The position numbers and the translations under genes were made by a program. A stretch of DNA of 64,000 nt from Candidatus Thiothrix putei (GTDB lineage Bacteria; Pseudomonadota; Gammaproteobacteria; Thiotrichales; Thiotrichaceae). Under the pieces are notes generated by a model. That model did not search any database and was not told the origin of the DNA. It saw nothing but the letters and a program-made list of their open reading frames with translations. Positions 57,647 through 64,000 of the stretch are shown here, piece by piece (within the stretch, counting starts at the first letter, position 1; every line of letters starts with the position of its first letter). The stretch is taken from contig CP124756.1 of the NCBI GenBank assembly GCA_029972225.1, forward strand, positions 3,888,001 to 3,952,000, read 5' to 3'.

Positions 57647-60046
57647 ATGCCAGCACAACCTGCAAACAGCGCGGATAAAGCCCGCGAAGCAGCCGCCGCG
57701 CGTCGGCGGGCTGCTGCCCAGCGCAGTGCCGGTCAGTCACGCCCGGTAGCTGTTAAGCCAGCACCTGCGGCATCCACCCGACCTGAACCTGCACAAGCTG
57801 CCCCGGTGGCAGCTTATGCAGCCCCGTCCACCGCTGTTGTCGTTGCCATCAATGCCAGTGCGAACAAAGCGCGTGAAGCGGCTGAACGCCGCCGCATCGC
57901 CGCCCAACGCAGTGGTGTGCAAGCTCGGCAACGCTCGCGCCCAACAGTAGCCCCCGCACCTGCGGTTGCCGCTTACCCCACCAGCACTGCTTTGGAAGAC
58001 AATCTAGGCAGTCTGTTTGGCAGTGAGCCGGTGACAGAAGAAGCGATGGATGCGCTGTGCGAACTGGTCGAAACTGATCCGAACGCTTTGGGTGTGAGTG
58101 GTAACAGTGTCCGTGCCATTTGCCGTAACCGTCGCCAACAACTGGCAACGCAAGGCAAAGCCGCCGTACCACGTCGTCCCGGTAGCCGTCCTGTTGGTCG
58201 TAACCCACGCATGGGTGTCGTCCCGCAAGGGCGTGATGCTGCTCGCCAGCACCGTGTACAAGCGGCACGTGGGCAACGCCCCGATGCACCCGCCGCACCG
58301 CGTCCCACCGGGCGAATGCGTCCGCAGCGCGTCCCCCCCAAGGTCGAAGTTGACGAGACCCTGTTGGGAAACGCAGTGACCGGCACACAGGTGAGTCGTG
58401 TTACCGCTAATACCGTGACGGGGGGCGAAGCTGGTACTTGCCGCGCGGTAACAGGAACGGAATACCTCGGCACTGACCATTTCGACACCATTTGCGGGAC
58501 ACGTCCCGAACCGAATCCGCCGAAAGTCGGGTTAACCGTAACAGGTGGCGGTCTGGCAGTTTCCGGTACGGAAGTCGGTCGTTCCGGCAAAGTGACCGGT
58601 GATGAAGTGGGCAGTTGCCGCGCCGTCACTGGCACGGAGTACCTAGGGCTGGAGCAGTTCTCAGCGTTTTGTGAAAACAAAGGCTTAACGACTCGCGCTC
58701 CCAAGGTAGTGGCTGGGACAACGGCGCGCAAGCAGCTAACGGTAACAGGTGTGGATGAAGCCCGCCTGCAACCTGTCACCGGCAATGAGCCGGGCGCGGG
58801 ACGCAGCATTACCGGTTCGCAATATTCGGATGCCGGTGCTGCACGCCTAACCATTAATGGGCCGCAGAAGGTTGCCTTAACGCACACCGTCGCGGGTCGT
58901 GAAGTGACAGGGACAGAAGTCGGGCGTTCGATCAAGGTAACGGGTGATGAATACGGCAGTTGCCGCCCGGTAACGGGGACGGAGTACGTATCCAGCGAGC
59001 AATTCCAATTCATTTGCAAGACGCAAGCACCCGCGCGTTCTGCCAAAGTGGGGGAGGATAACAGCCAGAAAGGACAGCGTATTACCGGCAATCTCGTCAA
59101 TCGTACTGAAAAAGTCACAGGAAACGAGGCAACAGCAGTGGGTAAAGTAACCGGTTCACAGTATGGCGACAGCCAAGTGGCAAATCGTGCGCCACCGAAA
59201 GCGTATCCGATGCAAACCCTTGCGGGGCGCAGTCTGACAGGCAATCGGGTGGATCACAGCCCAAAGCTCACCGGTGATGATCGTGGCGGCTGCTTGCCCG
59301 TCACCGGTACTGAATACTACGGCAAGGAACATTTTGCCCAGTATTGTGCAAGCGAACCGCCACAACAGCACCATGCGCAGGGTCACGACCACCCTCATGA
59401 GCATGATCACGGCGAAGGTGAACACGGCTTTTGCTGTGACGAATGCGCGGCTGACCATTTGCTGAAAGTGAAAGTGGCGCAAGCACGGCGCATGTTGCCA
59501 CCGCCGCCGGTGATGTGTCATGGCTGTGCTGACAGTGCCGTAGCAGAAGCGAAACAAGCAGCCCAACAAGCGGCAGCGAGTTTCAGCATTCAATCACCGG
59601 CACAAGCAGCACTCGGACGGGTAACAGGCAATGCCTACGAAGGTGCGGGGCGCATTACCGGCCCTGGCAATCGTGGCAACCAAGTGGTTTCCGGCACACC
59701 CGAATTCCGCTACCAGCAGCCAGCAGCAGCCACGGTTGCCAGCGAACCGGTAGCGACCAGTGCCGAACCAGCCGCCTCGCGTGTGACCGGCGACGGGCGT
59801 GACAACCTGCGCATCACGGGTGACGACTGGGGTCGCAGCCAACGCATGACCGGTACGGAAGGGCGGTGGGCGCAAAACCGCAACCCGACCTTACGTGGGA
59901 TGCAACCAGCGATGGCCATGGTGAATGCTCACGCCAACAAGTCACTGGAACGCCCCGAAGCACCGCCTATCGCTAATGTGACAGGCAGCAGCGGCAACAG
60001 TGGCAAAGGTGCGCTCATCACCGTTTCCGGTGGAGCCAGAGGTTAG
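57647..60046 (+). CDS. csoS2: Carboxysome assembly scaffold CsoS2
   Basis: A long disordered scaffold that binds RuBisCO through its N-terminal repeats and the shell through its C-terminus; 799 residues. The N region has Arg/Ala-rich helical repeats (ADKAREAAAARRRAAAQ, ANKAREAAERRRIAAQ and two weaker ones, up to about residue 230). The middle has about six repeats built on VTGTE, VTGDEVGSCRAVTGTEY and closely related units with paired Cys (to about residue 568). An unusual His/Cys-rich segment follows at about 570-632 (HDHPHEHDHGEGEHGFCCDEC, then CHGC). The C region carries RVTGNAYEGAGRITGP and ends in the conserved ALITVSGGARG. GGGAGGAG precedes ATG 57647. I found no clear sign of the programmed frameshift reported in Halothiobacillus. 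Confidence 0.97.
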   Translation: MPAQPANSADKAREAAAARRRAAAQRSAGQSRPVAVKPAPAASTRPEPAQAAPVAAYAAPSTAVVVAINASANKAREAAERRRIAAQRSGVQARQRSRPTVAPAPAVAAYPTSTALEDNLGSLFGSEPVTEEAMDALCELVETDPNALGVSGNSVRAICRNRRQQLATQGKAAVPRRPGSRPVGRNPRMGVVPQGRDAARQHRVQAARGQRPDAPAAPRPTGRMRPQRVPPKVEVDETLLGNAVTGTQVSRVTANTVTGGEAGTCRAVTGTEYLGTDHFDTICGTRPEPNPPKVGLTVTGGGLAVSGTEVGRSGKVTGDEVGSCRAVTGTEYLGLEQFSAFCENKGLTTRAPKVVAGTTARKQLTVTGVDEARLQPVTGNEPGAGRSITGSQYSDAGAARLTINGPQKVALTHTVAGREVTGTEVGRSIKVTGDEYGSCRPVTGTEYVSSEQFQFICKTQAPARSAKVGEDNSQKGQRITGNLVNRTEKVTGNEATAVGKVTGSQYGDSQVANRAPPKAYPMQTLAGRSLTGNRVDHSPKLTGDDRGGCLPVTGTEYYGKEHFAQYCASEPPQQHHAQGHDHPHEHDHGEGEHGFCCDECAADHLLKVKVAQARRMLPPPPVMCHGCADSAVAEAKQAAQQAAASFSIQSPAQAALGRVTGNAYEGAGRITGPGNRGNQVVSGTPEFRYQQPAAATVASEPVATSAEPAASRVTGDGRDNLRITGDDWGRSQRMTGTEGRWAQNRNPTLRGMQPAMAMVNAHANKSLERPEAPPIANVTGSSGNSGKGALITVSGGARG

Positions 60047-60058
60047 GAGGGTCGTTAA

Positions 60059-61615
60059 GTGAATAGCCGTCAAGCGCAACAAGCACTGCGTGTGACCCGC
60101 CAAACCCAAGGCAAGGGACACACACCGCGCAAAGTGACACACCCCGCAACGCCAGTGGCGTTAAGGGTAGAAACGGGGACGCGCTTAACACCCGTCAACG
60201 CGGCGGCGGTGGGTTCTCACCGCCACCCGTTGGCTAACCAACACGCCAATGCCCGCTTGGCGCATTGTGAGGAAACGGTCAAAGGGCGGTTTGAAGCCAT
60301 CGCCCCCGCCCTGCAAGCCATTGCCGGTTTGCATTTGGGGGCAGGTTTCAGCGCACAAGCACAAGCGATTGCGGAAGCCCAACTCGGCTACCGCTTGCCG
60401 GAACGCATCCTCAACGATGCATGGGTCAGCGGTGTGGACATGAAAGCCCTGTATGCGTATTGCACGTTTCAGGCTTTGAAGCTGGCAACCGAACAGTTTG
60501 CCAACGATTTACGCCAACAGGTGGAAGCGGTGCAGGATACCCGCAACTTCTTCCTCGACTGTGGCTTTCACGCGGTGGACATCAGCCCCTGTGCCGATGG
60601 TCGCCTCAAAGGTTTGATGCGCTACATTTTGCGTCTGCCTTTGACCTCGTTTACCCGGCGCAAGGCGTATGCCGGGGCATTATTCGACGTGGAAACGGAC
60701 GTGCGCCACTGGATGGCAACCGAATTACGCCGTTTCCGCGAAGGTGTGCCAACCACCGTCGATGCAGGGACTCGTTACCTGAAAATCGCGGTGTATCACA
60801 CCAGTAGCAGTTCCCCCTGCCATGAGGGATGTGCTGCCCACGGGAGTAACGACCATCAAGCGGTGGCAGCGGCTCTGGATCGCCTAAACCAGTTCCGCCA
60901 GGCTATTGAGAATTCGTTCTGTTGTGGTGCCAGCACAGATATTTTGTTGATCGGGGTGGATACCGACACCGATGCCATCCGGGTACACATTCCCGACGGC
61001 GAAGGTGAGCTTTCCCCGCAACGCTTTGTGGATAACAAGGTGCTGTTCCATGCCACGCTGGGTTTGTCAGCAGATCAAGCAGGTTTGGCAGTACACGAGG
61101 CGGTCGAAGCCGCGATTAACCAGCACGGCTGGGGAACCGGCAAAGGTGCGCCTCACGACGGGATGCGACGGCTGGTGACGAACCTGCTGATCAACAACCT
61201 GTCACAGATGGATTACGTGGTGGATTTGCACAACGGGCAATACGCCGACATCGGGCACGCCGAACGCTACATCAGCGTCGGGGATGGTTTCGAGGAAGTG
61301 CAAATCCGCAATGTGGCGTATTACGCCCACCTGCACACGCTGGAAGAAGGCGTGGCAGATATGGATGTCGGCATCAAGATTTTCAAAGGCTTGAACGTGA
61401 AACACGGTCTGCCTGTGCCGGTAGCGATTCACTACCGTTACGATGCCGGTGTACCGGGGTCACGCGAACGCACAGTGGCGAAAGCCCAGCGGGTTGCCGC
61501 CGCCATCCGCAACCGTTACGCGGCATTGGTGGAACAGGGTTTGTTACTGTGCCAGTTGTCAGTGCAGGATACGCCGACAGGTAGCCCGGTCGAAGTCGTG
61601 GAGGATGTGGCATGA
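60059..61615 (+). CDS. csoSCA: Carboxysomal carbonic anhydrase CsoSCA (CsoS3)
   Basis: Converts bicarbonate to CO2 inside the carboxysome. 518 residues. Zinc site: Cys178, His247 and Cys258, with Asp180 and Arg182 in the SPCADGR motif. These match the Halothiobacillus residues 173, 242, 253, 175 and 177 with a constant offset of five. The Arg-rich, disordered N-terminus (residues 1-50) is where the homologue binds RuBisCO. GTG 60059 follows AGGAGGG. The C-terminal domain is a degenerate CA repeat. Confidence 0.97.
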   Translation: MNSRQAQQALRVTRQTQGKGHTPRKVTHPATPVALRVETGTRLTPVNAAAVGSHRHPLANQHANARLAHCEETVKGRFEAIAPALQAIAGLHLGAGFSAQAQAIAEAQLGYRLPERILNDAWVSGVDMKALYAYCTFQALKLATEQFANDLRQQVEAVQDTRNFFLDCGFHAVDISPCADGRLKGLMRYILRLPLTSFTRRKAYAGALFDVETDVRHWMATELRRFREGVPTTVDAGTRYLKIAVYHTSSSSPCHEGCAAHGSNDHQAVAAALDRLNQFRQAIENSFCCGASTDILLIGVDTDTDAIRVHIPDGEGELSPQRFVDNKVLFHATLGLSADQAGLAVHEAVEAAINQHGWGTGKGAPHDGMRRLVTNLLINNLSQMDYVVDLHNGQYADIGHAERYISVGDGFEEVQIRNVAYYAHLHTLEEGVADMDVGIKIFKGLNVKHGLPVPVAIHYRYDAGVPGSRERTVAKAQRVAAAIRNRYAALVEQGLLLCQLSVQDTPTGSPVEVVEDVA

Positions 61616-61863
61616 AGATCATGCGCGTAGAAAAAACACTGGTATCCACCAACCGCCTTGCCGAACTGGGGCATAAGGGCTTGTTGGTGGTACAGGAAAA
61701 AGTCGGCGGAGCGCGGCAAGTGGCAGTGGATGCTATCGGTTGCGTCCCCGGTGACTGGGTAATTTGTGTGGGTTCTTCTGCTGCTCGCGAAGCCGCTGGC
61801 AGTAAGGAATATCCTTCCGACCTCACCATCGTCGGCATTATCGACCGCTGGAATGGCGAGTAA
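61612..61863 (+). CDS. csoS4A: Carboxysome shell vertex protein CsoS4A
   Basis: A BMV-type pentamer-forming protein of 83 residues capping the icosahedral vertices. The motif KIMRVEKTLVSTNRLAELGHKGLLVVQE and the C-terminal DLTIVGIIDRWNGE are diagnostic. Overlaps the csoSCA stop by 4 bp (ATGA). Confidence 0.97.
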   Translation: MKIMRVEKTLVSTNRLAELGHKGLLVVQEKVGGARQVAVDAIGCVPGDWVICVGSSAAREAAGSKEYPSDLTIVGIIDRWNGE

Positions 61864-61873
61864 GGAGCAGCAC

Positions 61874-62119
61874 ATGGAAATCATGCGGGTACAGTCTGAT
61901 TTGGTCGCCACCCAGCGCGTACCTGGCTTGAAGGCTATGTCCTTGCGGGTTTTGGTGGACAGCAAGGGGGCTAAGAATGTGGCTTGCGATCCGGTGGGCG
62001 CACCGCCCGGAGCGTGGGTTTTCACCATCAGCGGATCAGCGGCGCGTTACGCGCTCAAAGATCCCAAGGTGCTAACGGATTTGACCATCGGCGGCATTAT
62101 CGACCATTGGGAAGAATGA
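61874..62119 (+). CDS. csoS4B: Carboxysome shell vertex protein CsoS4B
   Basis: The second BMV pentamer protein, 81 residues from ATG 61874 after AAGGAG; the longer frame upstream overlaps csoS4A and is not used. EIMRVQSDLVATQRVPGLKAMSLRVLV and DLTIGGIIDHWEE parallel CsoS4A. Confidence 0.97.
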   Translation: MEIMRVQSDLVATQRVPGLKAMSLRVLVDSKGAKNVACDPVGAPPGAWVFTISGSAARYALKDPKVLTDLTIGGIIDHWEE

Positions 62120-62167
62120 CCGCCGCTGTGTTGAGTAATGACTGATTTTTTACGAGAGGATATTCAA

Positions 62168-62485
62168 ATGGCTGAAGTAACTGGTATTGCCTTAGGCATG
62201 ATTGAAACACGCGGTCTGGTACCGGCTATTGAAGCCGCTGACGCCATGACCAAAGCGGCTGAAGTACGTTTGGTAGGTCGCCAATTCGTGGGCGGCGGTT
62301 ACGTAACCGTGCTGGTACGCGGCGAAACCGGTGCTGTCAATGCGGCGGTGCGGGCAGGCGCGGATGCGTGTGAGCGCGTCGGTGACGGCTTGGTGGCGGC
62401 GCACATTATTGCCCGCGTCCACTCTGAAGTCGAAAGCATCCTGCCGAAAGCCGGTCAGCCGGTTGACAATGCAGTAATTGGTTAA
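62168..62485 (+). CDS. csoS1: Carboxysome shell hexamer protein CsoS1 (with C-terminal extension)
   Basis: BMC-domain facet protein, 105 residues: [27 protein letters not shown], the pore loop [20 protein letters not shown] and [28 protein letters not shown], followed by a nine-residue tail absent from the next copy. ATG 62168 has AGAGGAT upstream. It may correspond to CsoS1B in other species (longer tail), but numbering is uncertain. Confidence 0.97.
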   Translation: MAEVTGIALGMIETRGLVPAIEAADAMTKAAEVRLVGRQFVGGGYVTVLVRGETGAVNAAVRAGADACERVGDGLVAAHIIARVHSEVESILPKAGQPVDNAVIG

Positions 62486-62513
62486 TGGTTAAGCGTTTAT
62501 AAGGAGAATACAC

Positions 62514-62804
62514 ATGGCACAAGTAACAGGTGTTGCATTAGGCATGATTGAAACACGGGGTCTCGTTCCGGCTATCGAAGCCGCCGATGCCATGACCAAA
62601 GCGGCGGAAGTCAAGCTGATCGGTCGTCAATTCGTTGGCGGTGGTTATGTCACCGTTTTGGTTCGCGGCGAAACGGGCGCGGTTAACGCAGCGGTACGTG
62701 CGGGTGCTGACGCTTGTGAGCGCGTCGGTGACGGTTTGGTCGCGGCGCACATTATTGCCCGCGTCCATTCTGAAGTCGAAACCATTTTGCCGAAGTCGGA
62801 GTAA
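62514..62804 (+). CDS. csoS1: Carboxysome shell hexamer protein CsoS1 (second copy)
   Basis: 96 residues, nearly identical to the preceding BMC protein over its whole length. AAGGAG precedes ATG 62514. Silent differences between the two genes are frequent while the proteins match, so both are under strong selection. Builds the facets with the other copy. Confidence 0.97.
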   Translation: MAQVTGVALGMIETRGLVPAIEAADAMTKAAEVKLIGRQFVGGGYVTVLVRGETGAVNAAVRAGADACERVGDGLVAAHIIARVHSEVETILPKSE

Positions 62805-62830
62805 GAAGGTATTTCCTTCCCCCCCATCCC

Positions 62831-62853
62831 CACCCCTTCCCCCGCAAGGGGTG
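62831..62853 (+). repeat. GC-rich hairpin between csoS1 and the acRAF-like gene
   Basis: CACCCCTT (62831-62838) and AAGGGGTG (62846-62853) pair perfectly around a C-rich seven-base loop. No T tract follows, so a full terminator is unlikely. In the mRNA it could stabilise the 3' end of the shell-gene message or reduce read-through to the genes downstream. It lies in a C-rich stretch that may be a dispersed repeat. Confidence 0.5.
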
Positions 62854-62878
62854 AAGGGAGCTTAAAGAGGAACTTATC

Positions 62879-63139
62879 ATGACCGCAACCCAACCCAGCA
62901 GCGCATGGAATGTCCAGCAACGCCCAGCGGCAATGACCCGCCGTTATGAATTTGCTTCCTACGCTGAAACACGCACGTTTTTGGATCAACTTGCCGCGCT
63001 TTCCGAACGCACGGGTTTGCATCCGAACCTGAATTTCGCCCGCAATCACGTGAGCGTGAGCATCAATGCGGAAGGTGACGCATTAACGGATGCGGACTAT
63101 GCCTACGCTGCCGAAGCTGATGCTTTCGCCCAACAATAA
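62879..63139 (+). CDS. acRAF-like protein (pterin dehydratase fold, RuBisCO assembly factor)
   Basis: 86 residues resembling pterin-4a-carbinolamine dehydratase (MTRRYEFASYAETRTFLDQLAALSERTG, HPNLNFARNHVSVSIN). The catalytic His-His-Pro and Thr-His pairs of true dehydratases are reduced to a single HPN and lost, respectively, as in the alpha-carboxysome RuBisCO assembly factor acRAF. AGAGGA precedes ATG 62879. The role is inferred from family and location. Confidence 0.85.
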   Translation: MTATQPSSAWNVQQRPAAMTRRYEFASYAETRTFLDQLAALSERTGLHPNLNFARNHVSVSINAEGDALTDADYAYAAEADAFAQQ

Positions 63140-63165
63140 CTTGGTTTAACCACGAGGTTTGGCAG

Positions 63166-63414
63166 ATGACCCCAAAACCCAGCAAACCCAAAGCGGTGAA
63201 ACCTGCCGCAGCCGCACCAATAGTGCCTGAAGCACCCGAAGCCGAAGCAGCGGTAGCACACGAAGCGGCAGCATCTCCTGAAGAGACCGTTCCAGCCGTT
63301 GCTGATGTACCGCAACCGCCGCAAGCACCCGCGACACGACCAAGCGTGCCAGCCGCAGCCGACCTGAACCAACCGGGTTTCCCGTTGCACCCTGAGCGTG
63401 TTTGGCCTGATTAA
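63166..63414 (+). CDS. Pro/Ala-rich disordered protein, possible McdB-like factor
   Basis: 82 residues, low complexity: Lys/Pro/Ala-rich start, many Glu in the middle, then a more conserved-looking C-terminus LNQPGFPLHPERVWPD with a lone Trp near the end. A single Trp near the C-terminus of a small disordered protein is a trait described for alpha-carboxysome McdB positioning proteins. I cannot exclude a simple linker-like assembly factor. No McdA gene is visible before the window ends. Confidence 0.5.
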   Translation: MTPKPSKPKAVKPAAAAPIVPEAPEAEAAVAHEAAASPEETVPAVADVPQPPQAPATRPSVPAAADLNQPGFPLHPERVWPD

Positions 63415-63430
63415 CCTGCGAGAAGACACC

Positions 63431-63898
63431 ATGACTTCCAGAGTAACCACTTCCGCTTCCATGCAGTCACGCGCTCCGCGTGGTGCTGTCACCGGGGCTT
63501 ATGTTGGCAATACCACCCCGCCACCCGTGGATGTGGATGCCCTGTTCAAACGTTGGGATGCTGCCTTGCATACCCGCAGTGTCGATGCTGTGGTTGCCTG
63601 TTACAGCCATGATGCGGTATTGCTGCCTACGGTTGCCGATGAGCCGCACGTTGGGCACAAGTCGATTGCTGACTATTTCAAGCATTTCCTCGCTGGTTCA
63701 CCACGCGGAACCGTGACCGAACGTCACGTGCAAGTCGGCTGGGATATGGCGGTGGATATGGGTACGTATTCCTTTGTGTTTGCTGACGGGCGCAAAGTGA
63801 CCGCACGGTATACCTTTGTGTACCGTCCGCGTGCCGGAGAGTGGCTCATTACCCATCACCATTCGTCCGTTCTGCCAGAACAATTCTGCAAGGTGTAA
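63431..63898 (+). CDS. NTF2-like (SgcJ/CaMKII-association type) protein with VTG motif
   Basis: 155 residues from ATG 63431. A disordered N-terminus (~30 residues) is followed by an NTF2-fold domain: DVDALFKRWDAALHTRSVDAVVACYSHDAVLLPTVAD, YFKHFLAGSPRGTVTERHV and TARYTFVYRPRAGEWLITHHHSS. The histidine-rich end lies near the pocket. The N-terminal stretch RGAVTGAYVGN looks like the VTG-Y repeats of CsoS2. Such proteins occur in alpha-carboxysome loci, with unclear roles. Start codon at 63431 follows a weak GAGAAGA site. Confidence 0.8.
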   Translation: MTSRVTTSASMQSRAPRGAVTGAYVGNTTPPPVDVDALFKRWDAALHTRSVDAVVACYSHDAVLLPTVADEPHVGHKSIADYFKHFLAGSPRGTVTERHVQVGWDMAVDMGTYSFVFADGRKVTARYTFVYRPRAGEWLITHHHSSVLPEQFCKV

Positions 63899-63917
63899 GG
63901 TAATAAGGAGTACTTTG

Positions 63918-64000
63918 ATGGCGTTACAACTCAGCGATTATCAGGACATTATTGATGATTTGGGCGATACCACCAACGAAGTGCTGGAAGCCAACTGGCA
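63918..64000 (+). CDS. cbbO: CbbO-like VWA-domain protein, N-terminal fragment
   Basis: Only 27 codons lie in the window, starting at ATG 63918 after AAGGAG: ALQLSDYQDIIDDLGDTTNEV, then LEANW. This start resembles CbbO, which with the AAA+ protein CbbQ forms a RuBisCO activase in alpha-carboxysome loci. The identity is tentative because so little is visible. Confidence 0.5.
   Translation, partial: MALQLSDYQDIIDDLGDTTNEVLEANW

Noticed and set aside
57973..59244. A 423-codon frame antisense to csoS2
   Set aside because: It mirrors the VTG repeats of csoS2; the product has a repetitive Pro/Val/Thr composition and no domain.
57647..60046. Programmed frameshift giving a short CsoS2A form
   Set aside because: I could not find a clear slippery heptamer with a downstream structure; not claimed.
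62831..62878. Rho-independent terminator after csoS1
   Set aside because: The hairpin is not followed by a T tract, and genes continue in the same direction 25 bp later.
1..64000. CRISPR arrays, rRNA genes, prophage genes
   Set aside because: No regularly spaced repeats, no rRNA-like sequence and no phage structural genes were seen in the window.

Overview
The window looks like part of a gammaproteobacterial chromosome from a carboxysome-bearing, sulfur-oxidising autotroph, probably a relative of Thiothrix. That placement is an inference. It rests on a form IA RuBisCO with a cso-type (alpha) carboxysome operon, a YeeE/YedE sulfur-compound transporter, gammaproteobacterial ruvB-ybgC-tol-pal order and a long surface-polysaccharide cluster.

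Layout. 1-9.7 kb: the end of an outer-membrane barrel gene, a membrane diguanylate cyclase, a TPR/FlgO-like regulator gene broken by an IS630-family element, a lipoprotein serine protease and hrpA. 9.7-24.7 kb (all minus strand): a capsule/O-antigen cluster with tyrosine autokinase, GDP-mannose, GDP-fucose and probable GDP-perosamine synthesis, glycosyltransferases, polymerase, flippase and a frameshifted WecA-like initiating transferase. A complete IS1595-family element sits exactly at the flippase start codon. 24.7-25.5 kb: AT-rich stretch with little coding content. 25.5-32.1 kb: ruvB-ybgC-tolQRAB-pal-cpoB, closed by a terminator. 32.2-36.7 kb: a YhaN/SbcC-like ATPase with a small partner, a YeeE/YedE transporter, tRNA-Lys, a DUF486 protein and an ArsR regulator. 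36.7-44.7 kb (minus): a P-type ATPase with altered catalytic motifs fused to a DUF2333-like domain, and a hybrid sensor kinase broken by an ISKra4-family element.

44.8-64 kb is an inorganic-carbon locus built around cbbR. Leftward runs a tightly overlapping operon: cbbR, csoS1D, a 99-residue unknown, a compact protein with a beta-carbonic-anhydrase-like Cys-His-Cys pattern resembling LCIB, then a full Mrp/Mbh-type antiporter (E, F, G, MbhD-B fusion, C, D and two further large NuoL/M-like subunits). Rightward are a 78-residue membrane protein and tsaC, then cbbL, cbbS, csoS2, csoSCA, csoS4A, csoS4B, two csoS1 genes, an acRAF-like gene, a short disordered protein, an NTF2-like protein and the start of a cbbO-like gene. 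The same 16-bp sequence, followed after exactly 13 bp by TATAGT, lies in front of both rightward units and is the best candidate CbbR site.

The most unusual item is the antiporter plus carbonic-anhydrase-like operon. It resembles DAB/MpsAB carbon uptake in logic (NuoL-like membrane part plus beta-CA-like part) but uses a whole Mrp module and a different, smaller CA-like protein. My reading is that it energises inorganic-carbon accumulation for the carboxysome; this is an inference. Three insertion sequences of three families, all with clear ends and target duplications, show recent transposition here.
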